Under the pieces are notes generated by a model. It searched no databases. It saw only the letters and a program-made list of their open reading frames with translations, and had not been told where the DNA came from. Shown in pieces: positions 6,970 to 16,505 of a DNA stretch of 64,000 bases. The stretch is from Leptothermofonsia sichuanensis E412 (GTDB lineage: Bacteria > Cyanobacteriota > Cyanobacteriia > Leptolyngbyales > Leptolyngbyaceae): contig NZ_CP072600.1 in NCBI RefSeq assembly GCF_019891175.1, forward strand, positions 5,766,001 through 5,830,000, written 5' to 3'. Position 1 is the stretch's first letter. The number at the start of each line of letters is the position of its first letter. A program made the translations under genes and the position numbers.

Positions 6970-9854
6970 CTCACTACTACACGGACAGGTAATTCAACCG
7001 TAAAGCAGGTCTGGTTGGCACTACTTTCTACATAAATTTTGCCGCCCAGATGTTCGGTCATTTTCTGCACAAGTGTCAACCCCAGCCCGGTGCCACCCTG
7101 TTTCCAGCGATCGATACCTGGAACCCGGTAGAACTTTTCAAAAATATGAGCCAGTTCACTGGCTGGAATTTCGACCCCCGAATTACAGACATCCAGAATA
7201 ATAAAGGATGAGGGATAGGGAATGAAGGATAAATCAGGGGCTTCTGTGAGAGGGGACATACTGTTTACCGTTCTGGCAGATACCTTGATGCGTTCACCAG
7301 GGGGGGTGTACTTGCAGGCATTGTTCAATAACTCATTCAGAATCCGATCCAGGCAAGCCGGGTCAGACATGATTACTGGAACTTCGGGCGCAACTTCGAT
7401 CTGCAAAACCTGCTGACGGCTGCGGGTACGTTCTTGAAAAGATTCTGTGATTTGGGCAACCCATTCTTGCAGATGAATTGGTTCCAGATTTAATGCCTGA
7501 GTGCCTGCGGTCAGCCGTTGCAAATCTAGCAGGTCATTGATTAAATCAGCTTCTCGATCGCACTCTGTCTGTAGAATCTTGAGATAGCGATCGCGGCGTT
7601 CCTCACCCGCCGTTAATTTCAACATTTCAATCGCCATTTTCATATTGGAGATTGGCGTCCGTAGCTCATGGGAAACCGTACTCAAAAAGTCATCTTTGAG
7701 GTTATTGAGTTCTTCCAGAGCTTTTAATTGAATTTGAGCGGTCTGATAAAGTCGCGCCTGACGAATGGCGATCGCGCATTGGTTTGCCACCTGTTGTACC
7801 AGACGAATTTCCTGATCGTAAAACACCTCCTCCCGATTCTTAAACACCCACAGATCGCCCAATGCTCCCTGATCATCAAGAATGGGACAGGCTAGAATTG
7901 CCGTCGGCTTACAGTGGGGTCGGGCCGGGTTGGGAATTGTCATACAAAACTGAAAGCTCAGCCCCTGAATCAGTTGATGATAGACCTCTGGCAGGCTGGA
8001 GATGGGAATCACCAGTCCCTGAATGGGGGGCAGGGTGTTGGTATGCTCACAGCGAATCAGACAGGTTTGCTGCTCCAGGTTATACACATCGGTATTGCAA
8101 CACTCTACATCCAGCACCGTTGCCAGTTCCTGCACAGCCGTCTGCAAGATTTGCCCCTCATCCAGGCTATCGCGCACTTTCTCAGTAATTCGCTTGAGTA
8201 AAGCGTTATAGTCTAAAGCCTGTTGAACTTCTGTAAATTTCTGGGATAGCGTTGCTGTCATCATTTTGAAGTTACGGACCAGGAATGCCACCTCAGTCAC
8301 CAGGCTCTCTGGCCAGTCAATGGGTTCCCCCGATAGCAGCTTATTGGGGACATTCGTTGTTGCCAGTGCCAGTTGGGATAAAGGACGTACAAGCTGACGG
8401 CTGAGCAGGACAGAAAAAATGAGCGCCAGCCCTGCGATCGCCAGCACAATTGCCAGATTGCGCATAAAGATGCTTTGAATGTGGCGCACGCTCGGTGCGG
8501 CAGAGTCCTCCACAATTAAGGTCCAGGGCAGGCCCGGTACAACAGGCGTCTCCTGCACAAAGAAAGAATTCATCCATCGCACCATCATCAGGCGACTGCC
8601 CTTCGTTGGAAACCACTGGTAAGCCTGGCGGGACAGGGGATAGAGTTCTCCTTCCTGCGGAAGATTAAGCGATTGACCGGGCGTGCGATCGGCTTGAGTG
8701 CTGAAAATGACCGAATGATCGCGACCCACCAGAGTCATCACTACATTCTGGTCTTCGGCATTGGTAGTGAGCAAACCGTGGATAAGATCTAATTCCAGCT
8801 CACAGACAACAAAGCCCAGAAAGTTTTCATTCTGGGCAATGGGCACATTCAAGAAGATGCTCGGAGATTTCTTCCCGTCCCGGTTAATCAGATTGGATAC
8901 CGTCGGGTTCAGAGTATGTCTGGCAGTTTCCAGATAGGGTTGATTGGCAGGATGGGCGATCGCTCCCTTCCCTCCCCCTGGGCTACTGACTATTGATCTA
9001 CCATTAGCATTGAGGATGGCCAGACCAACCACATCTGGCAGCATTTCCTGCGCCAGGGTTATGTGTTGTTGCCAGTGATCAATTTGCTCTAAACTCCCAT
9101 TCGCCACCAGATGAGCCATTTCATTAGCCACATGAAATCGCTGCTGATACCAGGAACGGACTTCCACCAGGACATAGGCAGTTGATCGACTGAGTTCTAT
9201 CTGGGCGGTCGTTCTGATACCCTCCACAACCCCTCGACTTGCCAGGATAATCAATAGAAGGGAAGGTAAAAAAACAAAGGCAACCAGTAAGTTGAATAAC
9301 GTTTGTTGAAAAGACAGGGTGGTAATTGCCCTGGGACGATCCAGCCAGCGGTGAACTGGCAAGTAAGTAATTAACAGAATGGCGATCAGGGCATTAAAAA
9401 TTCCATTCACCGGCTGCTTCAGCAGAATAATTTGCGCCTGTACCGGATCTATCTTCAAAATCTGGGCATAAAACAGCCAGATCAACGGCATCCCAATCAA
9501 TAGCCAGAAGATCCCATTCAACAGGACGAGGTTCTGACGATAACGGTGAAAACACCATCCCACAAATAATGTTTCACAGGTAAATGTAATGATTGTGTAA
9601 GGATGCTTCCAGAGGAAATAGGTGCAACTTGCTGCAATGAACCCGGCTAAAGTCCCCCACCGGACCCCATACAGACACACCACAATCCATACCGCGATCG
9701 AGCCAAAAATAAAATCAATATCAAAAAACAAGGTCCAGCGAGTCAGGTTACCCACATAACCAGCAACCAGCAGCAACAGTAACCCCACGGCAGATCGGTG
9801 CTGAAGGAACAATCTCCGTAATTTTATCCACTGCTGCTTCAGTGCCATAGCCAT
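6966..9854 (-). CDS. Membrane-bound hybrid-domain sensor histidine kinase (Cache-HAMP-GAF-HisKA-HATPase)
   Basis: A 962-residue kinase. Residues 1-190 hold about six hydrophobic helices, an integral membrane sensor domain. After a further helix near 185-205 comes an extracytoplasmic region to about residue 450 resembling a double Cache domain. It is followed by a helix at about 465-485, HAMP, and a GAF domain (about 560-705, YDQEIRLVQQVANQCAIAIR). HisKA has the phospho-acceptor His729 in VSHELRTPISNMKMA. The ATPase domain shows NELLNNACKYTPPGE, the N box, and GGTGLGLTLVQKMTEHLGG, the G2 box. No response regulator gene is adjacent, so the partner is unknown. The stop codon lies in the terminal CTAG of a miniature repeat. 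Confidence 0.95.
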   Translation of the reverse strand: MAMALKQQWIKLRRLFLQHRSAVGLLLLLVAGYVGNLTRWTLFFDIDFIFGSIAVWIVVCLYGVRWGTLAGFIAASCTYFLWKHPYTIITFTCETLFVGWCFHRYRQNLVLLNGIFWLLIGMPLIWLFYAQILKIDPVQAQIILLKQPVNGIFNALIAILLITYLPVHRWLDRPRAITTLSFQQTLFNLLVAFVFLPSLLLIILASRGVVEGIRTTAQIELSRSTAYVLVEVRSWYQQRFHVANEMAHLVANGSLEQIDHWQQHITLAQEMLPDVVGLAILNANGRSIVSSPGGGKGAIAHPANQPYLETARHTLNPTVSNLINRDGKKSPSIFLNVPIAQNENFLGFVVCELELDLIHGLLTTNAEDQNVVMTLVGRDHSVIFSTQADRTPGQSLNLPQEGELYPLSRQAYQWFPTKGSRLMMVRWMNSFFVQETPVVPGLPWTLIVEDSAAPSVRHIQSIFMRNLAIVLAIAGLALIFSVLLSRQLVRPLSQLALATTNVPNKLLSGEPIDWPESLVTEVAFLVRNFKMMTATLSQKFTEVQQALDYNALLKRITEKVRDSLDEGQILQTAVQELATVLDVECCNTDVYNLEQQTCLIRCEHTNTLPPIQGLVIPISSLPEVYHQLIQGLSFQFCMTIPNPARPHCKPTAILACPILDDQGALGDLWVFKNREEVFYDQEIRLVQQVANQCAIAIRQARLYQTAQIQLKALEELNNLKDDFLSTVSHELRTPISNMKMAIEMLKLTAGEERRDRYLKILQTECDREADLINDLLDLQRLTAGTQALNLEPIHLQEWVAQITESFQERTRSRQQVLQIEVAPEVPVIMSDPACLDRILNELLNNACKYTPPGERIKVSARTVNSMSPLTEAPDLSFIPYPSSFIILDVCNSGVEIPASELAHIFEKFYRVPGIDRWKQGGTGLGLTLVQKMTEHLGGKIYVESSANQTCFTVELPVRVVVS

Positions 9855-10254
9855 GATTTGTGGTGCTTGAACTCACTCACAGCCAGTTCTAATTAACCAA
9901 TCTGATTAAAATAAACCATGCCTGAATGAACCATGCCTGAATCCCCCATTGTTGCGCCCAAACCTCATGGTTGATTGATTTTTTGCCCATCCTACCTGGG
10001 AATCTTGTTTTCGAGAAATCACCTGACCGTAGGAAGTGAATTGCAAAACCTGCCCTCACATTCATTCTGACAGGTATTTTGTTTGATAGAAATCTCCTGA
10101 GTTTTTAAGGATAGGCTTTCATCGATAATCATGAGTATGCCCAATTAACAACTTGCTCCTATCGACGCGGTGAGCATTGCTCACAAATCTATAAATTGTG
10201 ATTGACTCACTATCCCAACACAAAGCAAGTTTTGGGTATCCCTGGTGTCTTTAA
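9855..10254. other. Intergenic region, no gene seen
   Basis: Low-complexity, AT-rich DNA between the divergent kinase gene and the gene at 10556. It contains a short direct repeat (AATGAACCATGCCTGAATG) near 9915-9945. It presumably holds both promoters, but I cannot place one with confidence. Confidence 0.4.
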
Positions 10255-10343
10255 GGATCGAGGATTTAATCACCTGTAGAAGTAACCACGAAGGCACAAA
10301 GAACACAAAGCAAGTTCCTGGTGCTCTTTGTGTCTTTGTGGTT
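10255..10343. repeat. Partial GAGGAT-ended palindromic repeat
   Basis: Starts GGATCGAGGATTTAATCACC and carries the arms AACCACGAAGGCACAAAGAA and CTTTGTGTCTTTGTGGTTCT. A related fragment is at 38420-38498. Confidence 0.6.
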
Positions 10344-10376
10344 CTGTTCGGTACGGTACCTCAATTAATCCACATT

Positions 10377-10418
10377 GCTTAGGAGTTCCATTTCAATGCT
10401 TAGGAGTTCCATTTCAAT
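10377..10418. repeat. Two tandem copies of a 21-bp unit
   Basis: GCTTAGGAGTTCCATTTCAA plus T occurs twice in direct succession (10377-10397, 10398-10418), 138 bases before the next gene. Confidence 0.85.
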
Positions 10419-10555
10419 ACGATGTCCTGTACTCAAATCTTTACAGTTCAGTAACCTCCCTATCAGGGTTAGACAAAATTAAGATTAATGCCTGCTCTGG
10501 AGACTCTCAGTGTCGATAAAATCGTATTACAAACTACAGAATTAAAAAATATTTT

Positions 10556-11119
10556 ATGTATATCACCAATCAAAAACCGAACATTGGACAGCAACATGGG
10601 ATTATTGGCGTTTTCCCGTGCCTGGAGACGGCAGGGCAGGCCCTTGACCAATTAGTTTTTTCAGGATTTCCTTTAGCTCAACTCTTTCTGATCGGAAATC
10701 GCCATCTGCCCGTCGATCAATTCCCTGGAATGCCACAGGTTAGAGACGTGTTACACCAGGTTCCCCTGTGTGACCTGATTAAGCACAGAGGGCGCTTTGG
10801 TCAATTAGTGAAAGGGTGGATTGCTGGCAGCATAGCAGGGGGCTTATTGAGCTTGGGGTTAGCGCTACTCCCTGGGGTGGGAGTCGCTGTTTTAGGCGCG
10901 GAGCTTGCCAGTTTCTTATTGAGTGGAGTGGTCTTTGCGGCGGCTGGTGGGTTGCTGGGTTCATTCGTCAGCCTGGGTATTACTGAAAACCAGGCAAAGC
11001 AGTATACCGCTCAAATTGCCAGGGGAAACTATCTGCTAATTGTGGTTGGCACCCGAACAGATATTTTTCGGGCGCAACACATCCTCCATGCAAGGGGGAT
11101 TCATCAGCAGAGCCACTAA
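10556..11119 (+). CDS. Glycine-zipper membrane protein of unknown function
   Basis: 187 residues. The N-terminal ~75 residues (HGIIGVFPCLETAGQALDQL) and the C-terminal ~40 (ITENQAKQYTAQIARGNYLL, then IVVGTRTDIFRAQHIL) look like two halves of a small alpha/beta domain, as in general-stress proteins of the YflT/GSP17M type. They are separated by two Gly/Ala-rich hydrophobic helices (IAGSIAGGLLSLGLALLPGV and SGVVFAAAGGLLGSFVSLGI). Such proteins often respond to stress and can associate with the membrane, but no specific function can be claimed. It starts at the ATG at 10556, with a weak ribosome site. A hairpin terminator follows at 11280-11311. Confidence 0.8.
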   Translation: MYITNQKPNIGQQHGIIGVFPCLETAGQALDQLVFSGFPLAQLFLIGNRHLPVDQFPGMPQVRDVLHQVPLCDLIKHRGRFGQLVKGWIAGSIAGGLLSLGLALLPGVGVAVLGAELASFLLSGVVFAAAGGLLGSFVSLGITENQAKQYTAQIARGNYLLIVVGTRTDIFRAQHILHARGIHQQSH

Positions 11120-11279
11120 CACGATGGGCTGGAAGTGGTTTCACACCAGATAAGTATGCAGAGGATAGGAAATAAGAATATCTCGTCTCTACGGCTCTGC
11201 CTGGAAATGACCAACGGGAAGTGCAACCTCTTTTAACTCAATCAGGAACAGGATTTTTGCCTGGATTTCTTAAAAAATA

Positions 11280-11311
11280 AGCCCCCAGGAGGTCATTGGG
11301 GGCTTTGCTTT
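11280..11311 (+). terminator. Rho-independent-type terminator
   Basis: Stem AGCCCCCA / TGGGGGCT with an 8-base loop, followed by TTGCTTT. It lies 160 bases after the stop at 11119 and separates that gene from amt. Confidence 0.7.
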
Positions 11312-11494
11312 CGCTTAAGGAGTGATGAAGCGGATAGTATTAATGTACTATCATGACGAATTGCTGTCAATCTCCCCTTCAAATTTTTAGGGTCAAGTCA
11401 AAATTCTTCATAAATAGAGTAAAGTTTTTTTGCTACGCCTACCAGGTTCGTTAACCTGCTACACAGGCATGGTATAAGGGTAGGGAATTTTTGT

Positions 11495-11508
11495 GTATCC
11501 TTCGATAC
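11495..11508 (+). promoter_or_regulatory. NtcA-type binding site upstream of amt
   Basis: GTATCCTTCGATAC fits the NtcA consensus GTA-N8-TAC exactly, with a GTATC/GATAC palindrome. It is about 235 bases upstream of the ammonium transporter start. NtcA activates nitrogen-assimilation genes, including amt1, in cyanobacteria. I do not see a convincing -10 box at the expected 20-24 base spacing, so the site is plausible but unproven. Confidence 0.6.
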
Positions 11509-11741
11509 AGAAGTGTATTCGCCAGAATTGATGGAATCTTTAGATACTCACTCTCTGTATTCTCCCTGGTGCCTGAGGTTTAAATTTGCTGAGGTTGATT
11601 GAGTCCACGTTTTCTCAGTCGTTCTCAGAGCCTGAATTCCCAGGGCTGGCTTGAGTACTTTGTTGGGTTCACGTTCTGCTCGTTGATCGTGGAATGCCCC
11701 CATCGCCAATTGAAACATTCGTTCACTGAGGAATGTCCGGA

Positions 11742-13376
11742 ATGATGTCTAAACTGATGCTTAAGAAGGCGTCAAAACGCAGGAAGCGGAAATCTTCTTT
11801 GCGGCTAGACGGCTTAAACCTGAAGCTTGATGGCTTGAAGTGGAATAGCCAATGGCTCAACCCCGATTGGTATGCCAAAAAACTCTCTCCCACCTGGCAA
11901 GCCTGTATCCCTCTGGCTTTCTTAATTGCTTTGGGGTGGGGGTTTGCAGCAACCGCTCAAAGTCCGCCAACTCTTGAAAGCCTTGCGGCTGAATCTCAAA
12001 CCCTACGGGTCGGTCTCGACACCATGTGGGTTCTGGTGGCTGGCATGTTGGTTTTCTTCATGAATGCTGGTTTCGGCATGTTGGAAACTGGCTTTTGCCG
12101 TCAGAAGAACGCGGTTAACGTTCTCTCCAAGAACCTGATTGTATTTGCGCTCTCTACGATCGCCTTTTGGTCAATCGGGTTTGGGCTGATGTTCAGTGAC
12201 GGTAATGCTTTTGTGGGCACCGGTGGTTTCTTCCTAGCAGGTCCAGACAATAGCCCTGCAACAGGAACTGCCTACCAGGGAGTTTTTAGTTCCCTTGACT
12301 GGACAGGGGTGCCGTTACTGGCCAAGTTCTTCTTCCAACTGGTGTTTGCCGGAACGGCGGCAACCATTGTATCCGGAGCTGTCGCTGAACGGGTCAAGTT
12401 CATTGACTTCCTGATTTTCAGCTTGCTGCTGGTCGGCATCTCTTACCCCATTACAGGTCACTGGGTCTGGGGCGGCGGCTGGCTGTCTGACTTTGGCTTT
12501 TGGGATTTTGCCGGCTCCACGGTAGTTCACTCGGTTGGCGGGTGGGCAGCCTTGATGGGGGCGGCTTTCCTGGGTCCCCGGCTTGGCAAATATAATGTGG
12601 ATGGTTCTCCCAATGCCCTGCCCGCTCACAACATGAGTATTGCGACGCTGGGCTGTCTGATCCTGTGGTTAGGCTGGTTTGGGTTCAACCCTGGCTCTAC
12701 AATGGGTGTGGGTGATGGTTCGTTGATTGCCCACACTGCCATTACAACCAATATTGCCGCTGCTTTTGGTGGAGTTGCTGCTACGATTACTGCCTGGTTG
12801 GTACTGGGTAAACCAGACCTGTCTATGATTATTAACGGGGTTCTGGCAGGTTTAGTGGCAATCACAGCACCGACTGCCTTTGTCACGGTTGGGGCATCTG
12901 CCATCATCGGGATTGTGGCGGGTGTTTTGATTGTCTTCTCCGTAGGGTTCTTCGACCGGATCAAAATTGATGACCCCGTTGGGGCCACTTCTGTCCACCT
13001 GGTTTGTGGAATTTGGGGAACTCTGGCAGTGGGTCTATTTGCGGTTGGTGGTAGTGACGCTCCTGGTGCTCTCTATGCCCCCGATGCTGGTCCGACTGCT
13101 GGCCTGTTCATGGGTGGCGGCTTCAACCAGCTTTGGATTCAGTTTGTCGGTGTGATGGCAGTGGGCGGTATGACTGTGCTGCTGTCCAGCATCTTCTGGC
13201 TGGCACTGAAGGCGATTCTGGGTATTCGGGTTTCTGAAGAAGAGGAAATCCTGGGTCTGGATATTGGCGAACATGGCATGGAGGCCTATGCCGGGTTTGT
13301 CAAGGAAGCGACGGGTCTACCTGCCGGGACCACGAGCATTGAAAGCTCTAGCGGAATAGCCGGTAGCCATTACTAG
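11742..13376 (+). CDS. amt: Ammonium transporter
   Basis: An Amt/Rh-family channel of the cytoplasmic membrane. Typical segments are [55 protein letters not shown] and [20 protein letters not shown], with eleven predicted helices in the region from about residue 85 to 500. The N-terminus is unusual: about 55 Lys/Arg-rich residues precede a signal-like helix ([21 protein letters not shown]). Of two candidate starts I prefer the ATG at 11742 (GAGGA nine bases upstream) over 11733. The upstream GTA-N8-TAC suggests nitrogen control by NtcA. A good terminator follows. No glnB/glnK gene is adjacent. Confidence 0.95.
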   Translation: MMSKLMLKKASKRRKRKSSLRLDGLNLKLDGLKWNSQWLNPDWYAKKLSPTWQACIPLAFLIALGWGFAATAQSPPTLESLAAESQTLRVGLDTMWVLVAGMLVFFMNAGFGMLETGFCRQKNAVNVLSKNLIVFALSTIAFWSIGFGLMFSDGNAFVGTGGFFLAGPDNSPATGTAYQGVFSSLDWTGVPLLAKFFFQLVFAGTAATIVSGAVAERVKFIDFLIFSLLLVGISYPITGHWVWGGGWLSDFGFWDFAGSTVVHSVGGWAALMGAAFLGPRLGKYNVDGSPNALPAHNMSIATLGCLILWLGWFGFNPGSTMGVGDGSLIAHTAITTNIAAAFGGVAATITAWLVLGKPDLSMIINGVLAGLVAITAPTAFVTVGASAIIGIVAGVLIVFSVGFFDRIKIDDPVGATSVHLVCGIWGTLAVGLFAVGGSDAPGALYAPDAGPTAGLFMGGGFNQLWIQFVGVMAVGGMTVLLSSIFWLALKAILGIRVSEEEEILGLDIGEHGMEAYAGFVKEATGLPAGTTSIESSSGIAGSHY

Positions 13377-13447
13377 TGGTTCAGGCATTGCTGGAAAGCG
13401 GGATAACCTGAGCCAGAATCTCAAGTATTCAGCTTTCTGATGATCAG

Positions 13448-13488
13448 CAGCATGGGAATGGGCGTTTCCGTTCTCATGCTGTTTTTTT
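13448..13488 (+). terminator. Rho-independent terminator of amt
   Basis: CAGCATGGGAA and TTCTCATGCTG form an 11-base stem with one mismatch around GTGGCGTTTCC-like loop sequence, followed by seven T residues. It lies 72 bases after the amt stop. Confidence 0.85.
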
Positions 13489-13565
13489 ATCCCTGTCCCC
13501 GATCCCCCAATCCCTGTCCCCTGCTATAAAATCTGCTCCATCGCTTCCAGAAAGCCTACAGTCTA

Positions 13566-13665
13566 ATGACACGGATATAAGGGGTGAGAGATCTCCAATT
13601 TCTTCGAGAAGTTGGAGATCTGAGCGATCGTAATTTGGCTCAATTCAGTACCATTCCGCTATAGT
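13566..13665. repeat. Dispersed repeat with AGATCTCCAA hairpin, copy 1
   Basis: Contains the arms AGATCTCCAATTTCT and AGAAGTTGGAGATCT, then GCGATCGTAATTTGGCT and CAATTCAGTACCATTC. A similar ~95-bp sequence in the same orientation is at 14985-15078, so the two copies flank the AbrB-family gene. Confidence 0.8.
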
Positions 13666-13677
13666 CTCCTTAGGAGG

Positions 13678-13792
13678 GAGGATTTTATAGCCTGAAACTT
13701 TACCACAGAGGCACAGAGAACACAGAGCAACTCCTCTGGTATCTCTGTAGTAAAACTCTAAGTTTTTCGGTTGATTTAATCCATGATCCTTA
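13678..13792 (-). repeat. GAGGAT-ended palindromic repeat, reverse orientation
   Basis: Begins GAGGATTTTATAGCCTGAAA and ends TTGATTTAATCCATGATCCT, with CCACAGAGGCACAGAGAACA in the middle. It is the reverse complement of the units at 36491-36611 and 49443-49547. Confidence 0.8.
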
Positions 13793-13825
13793 AAATTGGG
13801 CATTTTCACTCAGGAGAAGCCAATA

Positions 13826-14974
13826 GTGATTGATGTGTTCCGTTTTGGGGTAGGTATCAGTACCGGCTTCCCTGCCAGATGCTGGCTGGTTTTAACAGAG
13901 TTACTGCTGGCGATGGTTGTGGGGCTGGGGCTGACGACCGCAGGCATGGGGGGGGCAGCCTGGATATTAGGGGGCATTGTAGCGGGAGCACTGGTGTTTT
14001 CTGTTTGTTATTGGGTGTATGACACACCAATGCAACCCAACCGGAGCGCAAGAAAAATTGGGCAAACAATTATTGGCTTGACCATTGGTCTGGCATTACA
14101 GCAGGGCAATCTGGACATCTTTTCCTCTACCTGGATGTTCTTTTTAGGGCTACCGCTGTTCTTGTTAATTTGTGGTGCTTTGATTGGTCTGATTTACGCC
14201 CGGATTGAGCAGACGGATTTGCTGACAGCGATGCTGGCAACGACTCCTGGCAATATTGGTGTGATGGCAAGTATGGCAGCCGACTACAGCAAAAACACGC
14301 CGCTGGTGTCTCTGATTCAACTCATGCGGTTCACATCTGTGATTTTTGTGGTGCCAATGATTGCCAATACGACGATCGCCCCTGCCACCCATTCGTCGGT
14401 TTCAGAGTTGATCAGCCATTTTTTGACGATTCAGGTAGAGCGGTTGCCCATTGCCGTACTGGTGCTGGCAACTGCCTGGCTGGCCGTCTATGGTGGCAGC
14501 AAATTGAAAATCCCAGTAGCGGGGTTTTTCTGTGCGATCGCAACTGGCTTAGGCTTTACCCTACTGCCTGCATTACTTCCATCCCTCTCTGTTCTGGACT
14601 TTCGCCTTCCACCCTTGATTATCGTGGTTGGTCAGATTTTACTGGGCATCACGATTGGTGAATTCTGGGGGGTGAACCCCAAGCTGAAACGGTCTACGGT
14701 TCTGTATGCACTGGCACCTGTCGGGTTAATGTTTGGGGCAGGCTTCCTTGCCGCTGCCGTTGCTCGGCTGCTCACCTCCTGGGACTGGCTCACCTGTTTG
14801 TTAGTCACAGCACCGGGTGGTTCGCCAGAAATGATCTGGATTGCTCTTACTCTGGATCACAACACTGAGATTGTCACCGCCGGTCATCTGATTCGACTTT
14901 TGATAATTAATCTCTCTTTACCGTTGCTCATCTCGCTGGCCTGCTATCTCGACCAGCGATTTGCTCGACTCTAG
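13826..14974 (+). CDS. AbrB-family integral membrane protein (AbrB duplication family)
   Basis: About 382 residues with around ten hydrophobic helices arranged as two similar halves. Each half has the signature seen in TAMLATTPGNIGVMASMAAD and LVTAPGGSPEMIWIALTLDH. This is the membrane family called AbrB/AmoA-like (putative ammonia monooxygenase regulator); substrate and role are not established. I choose GTG at 13826 because AGGAG at 13812-13816 is correctly spaced; the frame extends 10 codons further to a TTG. It follows amt by 450 bases with a terminator between, so it is a separate transcript. It is flanked by two copies of one repeat. Confidence 0.88.
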   Translation: MIDVFRFGVGISTGFPARCWLVLTELLLAMVVGLGLTTAGMGGAAWILGGIVAGALVFSVCYWVYDTPMQPNRSARKIGQTIIGLTIGLALQQGNLDIFSSTWMFFLGLPLFLLICGALIGLIYARIEQTDLLTAMLATTPGNIGVMASMAADYSKNTPLVSLIQLMRFTSVIFVVPMIANTTIAPATHSSVSELISHFLTIQVERLPIAVLVLATAWLAVYGGSKLKIPVAGFFCAIATGLGFTLLPALLPSLSVLDFRLPPLIIVVGQILLGITIGEFWGVNPKLKRSTVLYALAPVGLMFGAGFLAAAVARLLTSWDWLTCLLVTAPGGSPEMIWIALTLDHNTEIVTAGHLIRLLIINLSLPLLISLACYLDQRFARL

Positions 14975-14984
14975 CTGAATAGCA

Positions 14985-15078
14985 GTGACATAAGGGATAA
15001 AAGATCTGCAAATTCTTGAAGAAGTTGGAGATCCTGGCGATCGTATCTGGCTTAATTCAGCGCCATTCGACTTTAGCT
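14985..15078. repeat. Dispersed repeat with AGATCT hairpin, copy 2
   Basis: AGATCTGCAAATTCT...AGAAGTTGGAGATCC followed by GCGATCGTATCTGGCT and AATTCAGCGCCATTC. Same orientation as 13566-13665; starts 10 bases after the AbrB-family gene. Confidence 0.8.
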
Positions 15079-15150
15079 CGGCTTTCTTTTGGACTTCATA
15101 GAGTTTGTGTATACAAAGAACATTCAAACAGCAGTTTTCAATACAATAGT

Positions 15151-15274
15151 CTAGTGCAGGTTGCCGAAAATAACCCGCCAGTTTCAGGTTGAACCACAAA
15201 GACACAAAGCGCACGAAGAAACTTTGTGTCCCTTCGTGCCTTTGTGGTGAAAAACCTCTGCCACAATGCACTAG
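15151..15274. repeat. CTAGTGCA...TGCACTAG element, 124 bp
   Basis: Ends CTAGTGCA and TGCACTAG are exact inverted repeats. The inside reads GGTTGCCGAAAATAACCCGC, then a CCACAAAGACACAAAGCGCA / TTCGTGCCTTTGTGG hairpin, then AAAACCTCTGCCACAA. Other copies are at 31625-31779, 27916-28109 (reverse, interrupted) and 16285-16406 (degenerate). Confidence 0.88.
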
Positions 15275-15378
15275 TTATCGCACTAGTTATCTGGTAAAAC
15301 TCTTTTGCATCTCTAAACCTATATCTCTAAACCTTTTGCCAGTGTCCATTCTCCAGGAAAAACCTGACCTGATGATTT

Positions 15379-16089
15379 ATGGTTCGTGAGCCGCAAACCG
15401 CTCAATCCAAGTCAAAACCGACAGAAGAAGTTATCTATACCGAGCTTTACAATGCCATTTTGGAACGTCGTCTGCCGCCAGAAACCAAACTGGGTGAAAA
15501 TCTGCTGGCTGAGCACTATGGCATCAGTCGCACCATCATTCGCCAGGTGTTGCAGCGGCTTGCCCACGATCGGCTGGTAAAACTAGAGCCGAATCGGGGA
15601 GCGTTTGTTGCCAGCTTATCTCTGGAGGAAGCAAAACAGATTTACGAAGCCTGGCGCTTAATCGAGGTGGCGATCGTGCGTGACGTTACTCAATCCATCA
15701 CCCCAAAGCAGGTAAAGATGCTACGGCTGCTGGTTTCAGAGGAACGAAAAGCCTGTGATGCTCAGGATATTCCCCGGTTAACGCGGCTATCGGCTGAGTT
15801 TCACATGCAACTTGCCGATCTGTGCCACAACAAATTTCTCGGCAGATTTCTCAAAGAACTGGTTCCACAAACATCGCTGGCATTCTTCTATGAAATTCGG
15901 AATATGCCAGTCTGTACGAAAGATGAACACAGTGAGATTTTGGATTACATCGCAAGTGGAGATGTGGATGGTGCTGTAGCGGCTGTGATGCGCCATTTGG
16001 ATGGAATCGAAGCCGGACTTAATGCGCGGGCATCCCTGAACCAGACAGCCAGTCTGGTAGATATTCTCAAGTCGAGAGCTTCATTTTAA
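15379..16089 (+). CDS. GntR-family transcriptional regulator, FCD (FadR) subfamily
   Basis: 236 residues. A winged helix-turn-helix covers residues about 15-80 (GENLLAEHYGISRTIIRQVL, RLAHDRLVKLEPNRGAFVAS). The FCD ligand-binding domain covers about 85-215, with its metal/ligand histidines plausibly in EFHMQLADLCHN, DEHSEILDYI and MRHLDGIEAG. FCD regulators sense small carboxylates or amino acids and usually control adjacent catabolic genes. None is next to it: repeats and a tRNA-like sequence follow downstream and an AbrB-type membrane protein lies upstream, so the target is unknown. Confidence 0.92.
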   Translation: MVREPQTAQSKSKPTEEVIYTELYNAILERRLPPETKLGENLLAEHYGISRTIIRQVLQRLAHDRLVKLEPNRGAFVASLSLEEAKQIYEAWRLIEVAIVRDVTQSITPKQVKMLRLLVSEERKACDAQDIPRLTRLSAEFHMQLADLCHNKFLGRFLKELVPQTSLAFFYEIRNMPVCTKDEHSEILDYIASGDVDGAVAAVMRHLDGIEAGLNARASLNQTASLVDILKSRASF

Positions 16090-16126
16090 CGGCTCAGATC
16101 AGCGGTGGCAGATAGCTTCAAACAGT

Positions 16127-16223
16127 GCTATGGCCCTTTTCAAGGGGTTGAGGTACAGTGAGGGGGCGGAGCATCCCACTGTACCTCACACTCCAGTACC
16201 TTACTCAATTGAGAAACGCTATA
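16127..16223 (-). repeat. TATAGC...GCTATA element, reverse copy
   Basis: Reverse complement of the family at 28160-28254: GCCCTTTTCAAGGGG at one end, GGCGGAGCATCCC in the core and CTCAATTGAGAAACGCTATA at the other end. Confidence 0.85.
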
Positions 16224-16284
16224 GCAGACAAGCTACTCAGTAAACAATCTCTGATACAGACAGCATCAGCAAGCTTCTGAGTTG

Positions 16285-16406
16285 GCAAACTGGCATCGAA
16301 ATAACCCACCAGGGTTGGCTTGAACCACAAAGACACCAAGGGCACTAAGAAACTTCATGTCTCTTTGTGCCTTTGTGATGAAAAGCGTCTGTCACAATGC
16401 ATTGGT
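16285..16406. repeat. Degenerate CTAGTGCA-type element
   Basis: GGCATCGAAATAACCCACCA, CCACAAAGACACCAAGG, TTTGTGCCTTTGTGATGAAA and TCACAATGCATTGGT follow the order of the 124-bp element at 15151-15274, with substitutions at both ends. Confidence 0.7.
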
Positions 16407-16497
16407 GCTCTGTCAAGAATTATTTTGTAGGTTGAAAACCCCAAAATAATAATCTTTTCCTGACCCCAGACTCACAAATACAAAGTTGACAATCCGC
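16405..16497. repeat. IS630-tipped miniature element, type 2
   Basis: Left TCTGTCAAGAATTATTTTG, inner GTTGAAAACCCCAAAATAAT, right ACAAAGTTGACAATC. The same layout is at 26805-26912. TGTCAAGAA and AAAGTTGACA match the right and left tips of IS630 copy A. Confidence 0.75.
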
Positions 16498-16505
16498 CAG
16501 CAGTA

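Noticed and set aside
10377-10418. Tandem 21-bp unit as a possible CRISPR array
   Set aside because: Only two directly adjacent copies with no spacer between them, and no cas gene in the window.
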